A stretch of DNA of 64,000 nucleotides from JAADHX01 sp964569385 (GCA_964569385.1 CAZMUM010000021.1:1-64000); one strand, 5' to 3'; shown: positions 1-8,541, counted from the first letter of the stretch. Translations and numbers: made by a program. Notes: a model not told the origin generated them from the sequence alone.

Positions 1-146
1 AATCCCATCAACGCGCCCATCAAGCTCACTATCACGAACAATTGTCGCCATGCACTGAACCATACAAACAGGGTGTGACAACTAACCGCCCATACCACCC
101 AGATAGCGAACATAAATCTGAGGCACCTGTTGGTGAGTTCAATCGG

Positions 147-486
147 TCATCGCATCCGGCGATGAGGGCCACGATCGTGGTCAGTATTGACGAGGAGTTG
201 ACTTGTGGCCTCGTCCAGGGTCACATCGAACACGGCAGGTACTTCAGTCAGGATCAGGCCCAACTCCGAATCGGTCGAGTTCGTCGAAGTGAATAGAAAG
301 TCGATCCACAGCACCTTGTTCGATGGATCGATGACGGTGAGTCCAATCGAAACGACGTCGTTCTGTACGAACACCGAGCGGGTCCCGTCGAACAACCCGG
401 GGGATCCCAGCAACGATCCAGTCGTCGTTGTCCATCACGATGGCCCGAAGAGCGCCATCAACCGAGCGGGGCATCGCCCAAAGCAA
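147..486 (-). pseudogene. Hypothetical protein gene broken by a 1-base frameshift
   Basis: Two overlapping minus-strand frames form one sensible protein if one base is removed from the five-base homopolymer at 399-403 (C run on the coding strand). The upstream frame (from about 474, MPRSVDGALRAIV) ends in DDWIVAGIP, and the downstream frame resumes with GLFDGTRSVFVQND and continues to SELGLILTEVPAVFDV. I do not recognise the family. It lies just downstream of the GrdB-like gene on the same strand. A homopolymer indel may be a sequencing error, a real mutation or, less likely, programmed frameshifting. The first 146 bases of the window show no supportable gene. Confidence 0.4.
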
Positions 487-533
487 GGACGCCGACGAAC
501 GGTGCTCGGACTGCTTAAAGCAAACTGGCTCGA

Positions 534-1535
534 TCAGCGGGGTGGAACTCGGTATGGCTTGTCGAACTCGACGATGCCAGGTGCCGTGTTTTCGAGTAGA
601 GCGAGAGCCGAACGTACAACCTCAAGTTGACGTTCAGGGTCGTTCGGTGCTCCCAACGGGCGACCCATTGGGTTTGGGGTAATCAGGGCTCTGGCGACGC
701 CCATGAGTTCCGGGACGCGGCCAAAGCTGCGCACGTAAATCCCGACTGTTGGCAGACCGGCAGTTTCGATTGCTCTCTGGACGTGCCCAACTGACACGTG
801 GCAGACCGGTCAGACGGGCACCAACAACACGACATCGACTTCTTCTGCGATCAGCCTCTGGGCCCACTCTGGAGCAATTTTGTTCTTTAGCTTGACCTGT
901 GACGTTGCTCCCACGAATGAGTAGGCAGTGTCGGACAACTCGCCTATGAGCCCTTCCTCGACCAACGTGGCCAGATGGCCAAGCGGGAGGTTGACCTGAC
1001 AGTCGAGTTCGGCGGCACGTATCGGATAACCACCGTGACGAACCCGAAGGTTCTCCGGCGGCGTATCAACCGGAATCGCCGACAGGACCGGATCTGAGCG
1101 CACGAATTCGACTATTCGTTTCTCGGCTTCGGCCTGGGTCATCGCAACAACGCCGAATGGCTGTGGGTCGTCGCCCTCGACAAAGTGACCACTCGATGTC
1201 AATAGGGCAACCTTGCATTCCGACAGGGGTTTCCCGAGCGGCGCAAGCGGAGTGTCTTGGTGCCGGTGCGCGAAGTTGGCTGGGTCTCCGAGGTGGCCGC
1301 CATACGCGTGCAGCTGCCACCGGTAGGCAGTGTCGACCAAGCGCTGCGCCTCGCCGTCGTCGGCGGCCTTAGCCACGCCGTCGAGTAGTTCCTCGAGGAA
1401 GTCGCCAAACTCGATATCGGTCAGACTTCTGAGGAACTTGAAGTTGAGGTTGCTTCGGCTGCCGTATGAAAATGAGGCCCTCAGCTCCGCTATCGATTCC
1501 GCTGCATCGTCAGTGGCTTCGTGGGCTTCGTCCAT
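534..1535 (-). CDS. GrdB-like reductase family protein, candidate selenoprotein (in-frame TGA)
   Basis: The frame runs 333 codons with one internal TGA at 812-810 (codon 242). Both halves match the glycine/sarcosine/betaine/proline reductase subunit B-like family: PLSECKVALLTSSG near residue 105, a RHGGYPIR segment, then VVLLVPV-(TGA)-PVCHVSVGHVQRAIE. In the Cys-containing relatives I know, this site reads VPVCPVCH, so the TGA replaces the first Cys of a CxxC redox motif and gives UPVC. The part after TGA continues with LPTVGIYV and the expected C-terminus without any other frame change. The ATG at 1535 has a GAGG ribosome site. True GrdB and PrdB act in anaerobic amino-acid reduction; the role of the short actinobacterial version is not known to me. 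Without Sec insertion the product would stop at 241 residues, before the active site. Confidence 0.85.
776..805 (-). promoter_or_regulatory. Candidate bacterial SECIS stem-loop after TGA 812-810
   Basis: Starting 5 bases after the TGA, the coding strand can fold as TCTG/CAGA plus ACGTG/CACGT, separated by a small internal loop, with a nine-base apical loop TCAGTTGGG. The G-containing loop lies about 16-24 bases from the TGA, where bacterial SelB-binding elements present their loop. Found by eye; no energy was calculated. Confidence 0.45.
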
Positions 1536-1610
1536 GTTTCGGTGCCTCTTTAGGTTGCATGACTTTCAACCAATGGCGGCGGTCCCAAATTCCGAGCCGA
1601 CCGCATGATT

Positions 1611-2294
1611 TCAATCGAGGTTTGGGGGCTTCTCGATGCCGAGATCACAGGCAAAGGCCAGCGAGTACGCGAGCGAAGGAAGTTGCTCCTCGGTTACAAG
1701 GCACCCCTTGAGGTTCGACAGACCCTTGAACTCGAGTTGGGTGGCATCACGAAGGTCGACGTGGGCTGCGTTGAGCCGATCGACATTTACTTCCGAAAGC
1801 GTCGATTGGACGAAGTCGACGTTAGTAATTGTTGCTTCGAAGAGGTCGGCATCGTCGATGGTGCAATTGTCAAAACGAACTCGATTGAGCTTGGCTGCTC
1901 TGAGGTTGAGGTGACGCAGCGCGCAGTTCTCGAATAGTACGTCTTCTAGCGTTGCCCCGGCCAAATCGGTGCCCACCAACTTGCAGCCCACGAATCGGGT
2001 TTGGCGTACGGTTTGGAAACTGAGACCACTCAGATCGAGGCGTTCGAACGTACTTCGCCAGACAGAAATTTCGGCCTCTTGGGCATTGGCGAGCGAAGTT
2101 CCGGCGAACGAACAGTCGGTGATCTCGAGACTGTCGCAGCTGTCGAGATCTAACTGGATCTCCCCAAAGGCATTACTGACCAGTTCGGCCAACCCTCGAT
2201 CGATTTCTAAAGGTGGTGTCCACTCCGGCCAGAGTTTCGGTTTCACCAGCTTGGGCGGTTTGGCGAACGGTTCGGAGACTTCGATCCACGGCAT
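1611..2294 (-). CDS. Pentapeptide-repeat-like protein
   Basis: This 227-residue soluble protein has tandem five-residue steps from about residue 50 to 190 of the A/C-D/N-L/F-x-x type (LAGATLEDVLFENCALRHLNLRAAKLNRV in successive units), the pattern of a right-handed quadrilateral beta-helix. A short N-terminal segment (PKLVKPKLWPEW) precedes it. There is no signal peptide or membrane segment. Pentapeptide-repeat proteins include DNA mimics that protect gyrase, but many have no known role and nothing here points to a target. It follows the divergent Ddn-like gene and precedes the GrdB-like gene on the same strand, with about 75 bases between. Confidence 0.8.
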   Translation of the reverse strand: MPWIEVSEPFAKPPKLVKPKLWPEWTPPLEIDRGLAELVSNAFGEIQLDLDSCDSLEITDCSFAGTSLANAQEAEISVWRSTFERLDLSGLSFQTVRQTRFVGCKLVGTDLAGATLEDVLFENCALRHLNLRAAKLNRVRFDNCTIDDADLFEATITNVDFVQSTLSEVNVDRLNAAHVDLRDATQLEFKGLSNLKGCLVTEEQLPSLAYSLAFACDLGIEKPPNLD

Positions 2295-2322
2295 CAGGGG
2301 CAGTTTCGCATCCCTTGGCCGG

Positions 2323-2328
2323 TAGTGT
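2323..2328 (+). promoter_or_regulatory. -10 element, probable leaderless start of the Ddn-like gene
   Basis: TAGTGT lies six bases before the ATG at 2335, and no ribosome-binding sequence is visible. This spacing places the transcription start at or next to the start codon. No good -35 box was recognised. Confidence 0.4.
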
Positions 2329-2334
2329 CGTCAG

Positions 2335-2757
2335 ATGCCCAGTAATGCTGTCTTGAAAGTCCTGAATACCGTGCACCGAACCGTGTTGAAGGCAAGCCGG
2401 GGCCGGCTCGGATGGGATGCGGCGAAGATGCCCGTCATTCAGCTCACGACCACTGGTCGAAAGAGCGGTCAGGAGCGCACCGTGATCTTGACCTCGCCAG
2501 TGACACACGACGGGGCCATGGTGCTTGTTGCGTCCAAGGGTGGCAGCGATAGCCATCCGGATTGGTTCTTCAATTTGCAGGCTGATTCCGCAGTTACGGT
2601 GACCACGCGCGACGGATCCAAGCCAATGACTGCACGCGTTGCGACGACTGACGAACGAAGCGAACTGTGGCCAAAGGTTGCCGACAACTACGAGCGCTAC
2701 GCCGACTACCAGAAAAAGACCGATCGGGAGATTCCGTTAGTGCTGCTCAGCGAATAA
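2335..2757 (+). CDS. Deazaflavin (F420)-dependent nitroreductase family protein, Ddn-like
   Basis: This 140-residue protein matches the actinobacterial Ddn/F420H2-dependent reductase family in length and motifs: an N-terminal helix (VLNTVHRTVLKAS), the strand LTTTGRKSGQERTVIL, a central LVASKGGSDSHPDWFFNL core, and a C-terminal KVADNYERYADYQKKTDREIP region. Members use reduced F420 to reduce quinones, enones or nitro compounds, often at the membrane surface. The substrate cannot be predicted. A DinB-fold gene follows after 23 bases on the same strand. Family assignment is firm; specificity is unknown. Confidence 0.92.
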   Translation: MPSNAVLKVLNTVHRTVLKASRGRLGWDAAKMPVIQLTTTGRKSGQERTVILTSPVTHDGAMVLVASKGGSDSHPDWFFNLQADSAVTVTTRDGSKPMTARVATTDERSELWPKVADNYERYADYQKKTDREIPLVLLSE

Positions 2758-2780
2758 ATCTGGTCTAGGGTCCGGGATCT

Positions 2781-3305
2781 ATGACCGATCTGACACCGAG
2801 CCTGCCGTCGTCTAGCCGAACCCAAGGCGAACGTGAGACCCTCATCGATATGCTCGACTACTACCGAGCCGTGCTGATGCGCAAGGGTTCTGGTCTTGAC
2901 GACGAACAGCTGAGGGTGACCCTCGGGCCATCAGATCTCACCATCGGTGGGCTCATCTACCACATGGCACTCGTCGAAGACTCCTGGTTTGAGCACCGGC
3001 TGGCCGACGAGTCCGAGCCAGAGCCGTGGGCCAGTGCGCCGTGGGACGACCAGCCAGATTGGGAGTTCGACACCGCGAAAACGCTCACGTGGACCGAGAT
3101 TGAGACTCAGTTCGAGACATCAGTGGCGAGGAGCCGCGCTGTTCAGGGCCGATTCCAAGACCTGGACGTCGAAAGTCAGGTTCCTGTCACCCGGCCGCCG
3201 TTCAACTTTCGCTGGATGTTGGTGCACATGATCGAGGAGTACGCACGCCACTGCGGTCATGCTGATCTAATCCGCCAGTCAATCGATGGCGTAACCGACG
3301 ATTGA
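2781..3305 (+). CDS. DinB-fold protein (DUF664-like)
   Basis: This 174-residue protein has the DinB four-helix pattern: RETLIDMLDYYRAVLMRK, then the metal-ligand helix with LIYHMALVEDSWFEHRL, and a C-terminal HMIEEYARHCGHADLIRQS helix supplying the other His ligands. Actinobacterial members of this group are often thiol-dependent (mycothiol) S-transferases or are uncharacterised. A TAGGGT hexamer at 2766-2771 lies nine bases before the ATG and could be its own -10. The exact reaction is unknown. Confidence 0.9.
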   Translation: MTDLTPSLPSSSRTQGERETLIDMLDYYRAVLMRKGSGLDDEQLRVTLGPSDLTIGGLIYHMALVEDSWFEHRLADESEPEPWASAPWDDQPDWEFDTAKTLTWTEIETQFETSVARSRAVQGRFQDLDVESQVPVTRPPFNFRWMLVHMIEEYARHCGHADLIRQSIDGVTDD

Positions 3306-3308
3306 CCA

Positions 3309-3378
3309 GCGCAGCCGCGGGGAGGCGGAGCAGTGTGAAGGCGCAGCCGCGGGGAGGCGGAGCAGTGTGAAGGCGCAG
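3309..3378. repeat. Tandem 32-bp intergenic repeat, two copies plus a remnant
   Basis: A 32-base GC-rich unit beginning GCGCAGCCGCGGGGAGGCGG is present twice without mismatch (3309-3340 and 3341-3372), followed by six bases of a third copy. It lies between the convergent DinB and ispH genes, four bases after the DinB stop. It does not encode a gene. It could be a member of a dispersed intergenic repeat family. Confidence 0.8.
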
Positions 3379-3382
3379 CGCC

Positions 3383-4411
3383 TTAGCCCAGTTGGGTTAG
3401 AACAGCCGATGCCTGGATTTCTCGATCCACGTGTGGAGGTGGTGCCGAAACTGCGCCGAGGGTGACTGTTGCCGCGGTCCCGATGGCGGCGAGCAGCTCG
3501 CGGAGCTCTCGCGGGGGAGGGAAGTACTCGTCCTCTGTGGTCATCAGCACTTGCTCAACGCCGTCGGTCGGAGCGAGCCGTGCGATGACTTGGTTCACCA
3601 GCTCTTCTGGCGCCGATGCACCCGCGGTCACGCCGACAACTCCGCTGATGTCATCTGGTAACTCTGCGGCATCGTTAACCCGAAACACCCTGGCTGCACC
3701 TGCATCGATAGCCAGTCGCTCCAGGGCCCTGGTGTTAGAGCTGTTCGCCGAACCGATGACCACCACCACGTCGCATCGTTCGGCGATCTGGGCGAGGGCC
3801 CCTTGGCGGTTCGTGGTGGCGAAACAGAGGTCGCTTCGGCCGGGTGTCCAGAGGTCGGGGAACCGGGTGCTTACCTCGTCGAGGACTCCGCTCCACTCGG
3901 TGTGAGACAGGGTGGTCTGGGCCAACATGGCGATGGGTCCATCAAAGTCGGGGAGCTCGCGCACTTGGGCCCGGTCTTCGACGAGGTGGATTGCCTTAGG
4001 GGCCACGGCCATGGTGCCAACGGCCTCTTCGTGGCCCTCGTGGCCAACGTAGATAATGTTGTAGCCCTTGCCGGCTCGCACCCGCACCTCGTGATGCACT
4101 TTGGTGACCAAGGGGCAGACAGCGTTGACGACGTACCCGCCCTGAGCTTTGGCGGCATCGACTACTTCTGGAGCCGAACCGTGAGCGCTAAGCATTATCG
4201 GACTGCCGTGCGGCACCTCGGAAATGTCCTCAACGAACACGACTCCCAGGCGCTTGAAGCGGTCGACGACGAGCTGATTGTGGACGATCTCGTGATAGCA
4301 GTACACCGGTGGTTCGAAGCTACGCACCATCCACGCCAGGGCTTTGATCGCCATCTCAACGCCAGCGCAGAACCCTCTGGGCGCGGCCAGCAATACTCGG
4401 TCGACGTTCAC
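3383..4411 (-). CDS. ispH: 4-hydroxy-3-methylbut-2-enyl diphosphate reductase
   Basis: IspH (LytB) makes IPP and DMAPP from HMBPP in the last step of the MEP isoprenoid pathway, using a 4Fe-4S cluster. The 342-residue protein has the three cluster Cys contexts in order: APRGFCAGVEMAI at the N-terminus, VVNAVCPLVTKVH near residue 100 and SDLCFATTNRQ near residue 195. It also has the substrate-binding CYHEIVHN and MLSAHGSAPE segments. Length is slightly above the typical 310-330. The GTG start at 4411 has TATCGT seven bases upstream, suggesting a leaderless transcript. It is divergent from the DUF512 gene. Confidence 0.97.
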   Translation of the reverse strand: MNVDRVLLAAPRGFCAGVEMAIKALAWMVRSFEPPVYCYHEIVHNQLVVDRFKRLGVVFVEDISEVPHGSPIMLSAHGSAPEVVDAAKAQGGYVVNAVCPLVTKVHHEVRVRAGKGYNIIYVGHEGHEEAVGTMAVAPKAIHLVEDRAQVRELPDFDGPIAMLAQTTLSHTEWSGVLDEVSTRFPDLWTPGRSDLCFATTNRQGALAQIAERCDVVVVIGSANSSNTRALERLAIDAGAARVFRVNDAAELPDDISGVVGVTAGASAPEELVNQVIARLAPTDGVEQVLMTTEDEYFPPPRELRELLAAIGTAATVTLGAVSAPPPHVDREIQASAVLTQLG

Positions 4412-4418
4412 TGCCTAG

Positions 4419-4454
4419 ACGATACCTGTGGTCTCGGGATGCGCCCCGTATCGT
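4419..4454. promoter_or_regulatory. Divergent leaderless promoters of ispH and DUF512
   Basis: The 49 bases between the two GTG starts contain TATCGT on each strand: 4424-4419 on the minus strand, seven bases before the ispH start, and 4449-4454 on the plus strand, six bases before the DUF512 start. No Shine-Dalgarno fits on either side. The arrangement implies two back-to-back promoters with start codons at or near +1. Confidence 0.5.
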
Positions 4455-4460
4455 TGAAGC

Positions 4461-5963
4461 GTGTCGCGGCCTCGCATCATCTCCATAACCAATGGTTCGG
4501 CCGCAGCAGTCGGTGGGCTGGTCGTTGGCGACGAGATCGTGTCGATCGATGGCGAGGTGCCGCGCGACGTGATTGGGTGGCAACACCTAGTCGACGAACC
4601 CGACTTGCAACTCGAAGTCGACCGGGGCGGGATGATCCTCACCGTAGACATTCCTAAGCTCGCAGGCGACCCGTTAGGTGCTGAAGTCGACGCCGCGTTG
4701 TTCGATCGTGTTCGCACCTGCGATAACCACTGTCCGTTCTGTTTCATTTATCAGTTGCCGAAAGGCCTGCGCCGCAGCCTTTACCTGAAAGACGACGACT
4801 ACCGCCTGTCGTTCCTGTATGGCAACTTCACTACTCTCACTCGTTTCACCGAGGCCGACCTCGAGCGGGTAATCACCGAAAGGCTGTCGCCTCTCTATGT
4901 GTCGATTCACGCCACCAACCCCGAGGTACGCACCACACTGCTGCGCAACTCGAGGGGCGCGACGAGCTTGCGGTGGCTGCGGGCGATTCTCGACGAAGGC
5001 ATCGAGGTTCATGGCCAGCTTGTAATTTGCCCTGGTATCAACGACGGCGCGGTTCTAGACGAGACGTTGTGCGACATTCTCGACCAGTATCCAGAATTGG
5101 CGTCGGTGGCCGCGGTTCCGCTGGGAATCTCAAAGTACTCAAACGAACCCACCATGCGGGCTCACACCACCCAGGAAGCTGCCATGGTGGTCGACACCAC
5201 CGAACGGTGGCAGCAAACCTTCGGCAGTGTGCTTGGGCGGCCGATGGTGTTCGCTGCCGACGAGTACTACCTGCTCGCCAATCGGCCGTTTCCCGACGGT
5301 TCAATCTATGGCGATTTCGACATGCACGAGGACGGCATCGGCATGGCCGTCGCGTTCGAGCGCGAGTTCGCTGGTCTGGCTTTGGACGTGGTGGGTGTGC
5401 AGAGCGGATTTTTCCACTCGGTCGACGGTGCGCCGGCCGAGGGCTACCGCGCCCCTCGACCCCATGTCGGATCGATGGGTTGTGGCGCTGCCAATCCGGG
5501 TGGCGAACTCACCAATGCCGACGAGGCGTTGCTCGATGCTTCGGCCGAGGATGCGGACGCTTTCGGGGGCTCTGAGGTTGCGGCACCGATAGTTGCGCCA
5601 GCGCCGGTGGGTGTGTCAATCGCACCGCGTAGAAATGCGCCCGTTGGAGTTCTTACCGGTGGCTACGGTGCCAGGGTTATTGGCCCGCTGATCGAAGGGC
5701 TAGGCCGCCCCGATGTACGCGTTATCGAGGTCGTCAATGAGTTCTTCGGCGGCAACATTGGTGTTACTGGCTTGATGGTTGGCGCCGACCTGATTCGAGT
5801 TCTCGCAGACGAGCCTGCGGGGCATCGTTATCTACTTCCCGACGTTTGCCTGAGTGGCGGACGGTTCCTTGACGGGCTTACACCCGCGGACCTACCGCGT
5901 CAGGTCGAGGTAGTCGTCACCAATGGCATCGCACTTCGCGAGGCCGTTCAGCTCGATTCTTGA
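4461..5963 (+). CDS. PDZ-radical SAM DUF512 family protein
   Basis: This 500-residue protein starts with a PDZ-like domain (about 1-70, GGLVVGDEIVSIDGE), followed by a radical-SAM-like iron-sulfur motif RTCDNHCPFCFIYQLP near residue 90 and the C-terminal DUF512 domain. Conserved family segments are visible (DDYRLSFLYGNF, YVSIHATNPEVR, VHGQLVICPGINDG, SGGRFLDG). The family is widespread in Actinobacteria, Firmicutes and cyanobacteria and usually sits upstream of der, as here. Its reaction has not been established. Residues about 345-390 form an Ala/Asp-rich linker less typical of the family. The GTG start is supported by the -10 placement and the PDZ alignment. Confidence 0.93.
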   Translation: MSRPRIISITNGSAAAVGGLVVGDEIVSIDGEVPRDVIGWQHLVDEPDLQLEVDRGGMILTVDIPKLAGDPLGAEVDAALFDRVRTCDNHCPFCFIYQLPKGLRRSLYLKDDDYRLSFLYGNFTTLTRFTEADLERVITERLSPLYVSIHATNPEVRTTLLRNSRGATSLRWLRAILDEGIEVHGQLVICPGINDGAVLDETLCDILDQYPELASVAAVPLGISKYSNEPTMRAHTTQEAAMVVDTTERWQQTFGSVLGRPMVFAADEYYLLANRPFPDGSIYGDFDMHEDGIGMAVAFEREFAGLALDVVGVQSGFFHSVDGAPAEGYRAPRPHVGSMGCGAANPGGELTNADEALLDASAEDADAFGGSEVAAPIVAPAPVGVSIAPRRNAPVGVLTGGYGARVIGPLIEGLGRPDVRVIEVVNEFFGGNIGVTGLMVGADLIRVLADEPAGHRYLLPDVCLSGGRFLDGLTPADLPRQVEVVVTNGIALREAVQLDS

Positions 5964-5975
5964 GCGGCGCTACCC

Positions 5976-6022
5976 AAATTGATGTTTCCAGCTACCTTTC
6001 GTGTCGCTGGAAACATCAATTT
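5976..6022. terminator. Perfect 17-bp inverted repeat between DUF512 and der
   Basis: The arms AAATTGATGTTTCCAGC (5976-5992) and their exact complement (6006-6022) are separated by 13 bases. The repeat starts 12 bases after the DUF512 stop and ends 51 bases before der. The AT-rich outer arms with A/T runs at the ends would act as an intrinsic terminator hairpin in either direction. Its perfection also fits a binding site or the footprint of a small element. Confidence 0.6.
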
Positions 6023-6073
6023 CGTTAGCTGCCTTGAACTCGAATCTGCCCGATGCCTCTACGCTTCTTGGCT

Positions 6074-7399
6074 ATGGATAGCCCGTCTTCATCGAAACTG
6101 CCGACGGTTGCCATCGTCGGCCGGCCAAATGTGGGCAAGTCGACGCTGTTCAATCGCATCGTCGGTAAACGAATCGCCATCGTCGAAGAAAAGCCAGGCG
6201 TCACCCGCGACCGCAAGGAACGCGAGACCGATTGGCAGGGCCGACCGTTCCTACTGGTCGACACTGGTGGTTGGACGCCGGGTGGAACCACGCTCGATGA
6301 GAAGGTGTCGCAGCAGTCCGAACGGGCGATGGCCGATGCCGACGTTGTGGTCATGGTGGTAGATGCGATCACTGGTCTCACCGACGACGACGATCGTTTC
6401 GCCGAAGTCCTCCGCAAACTCGATGTGCCCCGCGTGCTCATGGTCAACAAGGTCGACAGCATCGAGCGCGAACACACCATCTGGGAGTTCCTCGGCCTCG
6501 GCCTCGGCGAACCCATGCCAGTGTCGGCACTTCATGGCGTGGCAACCGGCGACTTTCTCGACCATCTTGTGACGTTGATGCCGCCTGAGGAGGGCGAGTT
6601 AGAAGAACCGCTTCCGGTCGATGGTGACGATTTTCTGCCCGGTGTAGCCATTGTTGGTCGGCCCAACGTGGGTAAGTCCACGCTGTTTAACAGGATGATC
6701 GGCGACGAACGGTCGATCGTTCACGACATGGCAGGCACCACCCGCGACTCGATCGACACTATCGTCGAAACCGACACCGGCCCGATCAAGTTCATCGATA
6801 CAGCTGGCATGCGCCGGCGGGCCCGAATCGATGAAGCCACCGAATATTACTCGATGGTGCGGGCCCTTCAGTCGGTCGATGAAGCCGACGTCGCCCTGCT
6901 TGTGATCGATGCCAACGACGGCATCACCCATCAGGATCAACGTCTAGCCGAACGAGTCGATGCTGCCGGGTCGCCGATTGTTGTCCTTCTGAACAAGTGG
7001 GAAACGCTAAGCACCGAGGCCAAGGAAGAGGTGACCTATCAGGTTGAGACTCGTCTGCACTTCCTTGGCGACTCGCCCATCTTGAGAGTTTCGGCCTTAA
7101 CAGGCAGCGGAATCCAAAGGTTGCTGCCCGCCATCAACGACTCGATCAGGGTGTATCACACGCGCATCCCAACGAGGAAGGTCAACCAGGTCATTCAGCT
7201 GGCCCAGTCGGCTCAACCCGCGCCCCATGGTGGCCGGATCCTGTACGCAACCCAGGGCGCGATCGATCCGCCAACATTCACTCTGTTTGCCAACAAAGAC
7301 ATCGCCCCGGCATACATTCGGTATTTGGAGAGGCGCCTGCGCGAAGACTTTGAGCTTGGCAACACGCCTATCAAGATGCGGGTTCGGCGAAGGGGTTAG
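6074..7399 (+). CDS. der: Ribosome-associated GTPase Der (EngA)
   Basis: Der has two consecutive GTPase domains and a KH-like domain and acts in maturation of the 50S ribosomal subunit. Both G1 motifs read GRPNVGKST (residues about 15-23 and 195-203). G3 regions DTGG and DTAGM, and G4 regions NKVD and NKWE, are present. The C-terminal KH region carries PPTFTLFANKD and ends in PIKMRVRRRG, as expected. Of two ATGs I chose 6074 (MDSPSSSK) over 6053 because the first domain starts soon after. The stop overlaps the convergent EAL-type gene by four bases. Confidence 0.97.
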   Translation: MDSPSSSKLPTVAIVGRPNVGKSTLFNRIVGKRIAIVEEKPGVTRDRKERETDWQGRPFLLVDTGGWTPGGTTLDEKVSQQSERAMADADVVVMVVDAITGLTDDDDRFAEVLRKLDVPRVLMVNKVDSIEREHTIWEFLGLGLGEPMPVSALHGVATGDFLDHLVTLMPPEEGELEEPLPVDGDDFLPGVAIVGRPNVGKSTLFNRMIGDERSIVHDMAGTTRDSIDTIVETDTGPIKFIDTAGMRRRARIDEATEYYSMVRALQSVDEADVALLVIDANDGITHQDQRLAERVDAAGSPIVVLLNKWETLSTEAKEEVTYQVETRLHFLGDSPILRVSALTGSGIQRLLPAINDSIRVYHTRIPTRKVNQVIQLAQSAQPAPHGGRILYATQGAIDPPTFTLFANKDIAPAYIRYLERRLREDFELGNTPIKMRVRRRG

Positions 7400-8541
7400 C
7401 CCCAAACGAGAGCCGCTTCTGGCCGAGTCTCATCCAGAAGGGCAGTCACTTCAGCAGTGCTGAGCGGCTCGTCGATGTAACGGTCGGCCATTTCGAAAAC
7501 GGTGGTCGGGTCGACGATATGCACAAGCACACCTGTCGCGGCGATGTTTTCTAGCTGAGGGTGAAGCGCCTCGATGCCCGGCTCGTTGCCGATGGTGAGC
7601 GCAACCGCCGAAGGGTCGACCGAGTGGCGCTGACAGACTCGAAGTAGTTCGGCCGCGTAGCCGGGGTCTTCGAGCTGAGATGGCGTCACATCAAGACACA
7701 GGGTCAGGTTCACATCGGATTGGGCCTTGTGCCAGCGTGCGAGCTGGGCGATGGAAGTCTCGAGTAGCCAATGATGCAGGTGGGTCGACAGTCCGCAATC
7801 ATCGGCGATGGGCACATACATCTCGGGGCCGATAGAGCCGCGGGTCGGATGGTTCCATTGCAGTTGTGCTTCCATCAGCACAGAGTTGCACCCGTCGTCG
7901 CCGACGACCGGGTTGTAGGCCACGTCGAGACAATCGTCGCGAACGGCGCGAGCTAGATCGGCGATGAGCTCGTACTTGTCGAGGTTAGCCTTGTCGGCGT
8001 CACCGCCGAAGACCTCGATCCCACCAGCGACGGTTAGGCCTAGGGCGCGCCTGGCCTGTCTGAACAGCACTGTGGCGTTGCGTTGGATGTCGTCAGCGAA
8101 GGCGATTCCAGCTCGGATCGACATGGACTCCTCTCGGGATCCCAAGTCGTGCGGACCGCTCAGATCGGCGGCAGTGAGCCGAATCTGATCGATCAAGGCC
8201 TTACGTGATGGTGCGGTTTCGATCAGAATTGCGAAGCGGCCGGTGTCGGTGATAGCGATGCTGGCCTCGGCGTCGAAGTTCGCGCTCAGGCAATCGACCA
8301 ACGACTCCCGAAGGCCGGCGGCGGCTAGCTCGTCGAGACCCGCGTCGGTGGTGCGTGTGGTCTCGACAATTGTGACGGCCACAACGTCGGTTGGAGACGT
8401 GCGTCGAACGAGCATGTGTTCAAGGCGATGCTGGAATGCCTCGGTCGACACCAGCCGGGGGTGGATAGCAGCCCAGTCGGTTTCGTCGATTGACTGCCCA
8501 GCCGCTGACTGCACTCGTGTTGATCCCAGGTTCTGACCCAT
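7396..8541 (-). CDS. Degenerate GGDEF-EAL domain protein
   Basis: This 381-residue protein has a diguanylate-cyclase-like N-terminal half (about 30-165: HRLEHMLVRR, SIRAGIAFADD, LFRQARRAL) and an EAL-like C-terminal half (about 190-375). Catalytic residues are missing: there is no GG(D/E)EF loop, the EAL motif reads MEAQLQWNHP, and the later metal-binding acidic motif is absent (HIVDPTTVFEM). It is probably a catalytically inactive regulator or nucleotide-binding sensor rather than an active c-di-GMP enzyme. No membrane segment or sensory domain is attached. It is convergent with der. Confidence 0.8.
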   Translation of the reverse strand: MGQNLGSTRVQSAAGQSIDETDWAAIHPRLVSTEAFQHRLEHMLVRRTSPTDVVAVTIVETTRTTDAGLDELAAAGLRESLVDCLSANFDAEASIAITDTGRFAILIETAPSRKALIDQIRLTAADLSGPHDLGSREESMSIRAGIAFADDIQRNATVLFRQARRALGLTVAGGIEVFGGDADKANLDKYELIADLARAVRDDCLDVAYNPVVGDDGCNSVLMEAQLQWNHPTRGSIGPEMYVPIADDCGLSTHLHHWLLETSIAQLARWHKAQSDVNLTLCLDVTPSQLEDPGYAAELLRVCQRHSVDPSAVALTIGNEPGIEALHPQLENIAATGVLVHIVDPTTVFEMADRYIDEPLSTAEVTALLDETRPEAALVWG

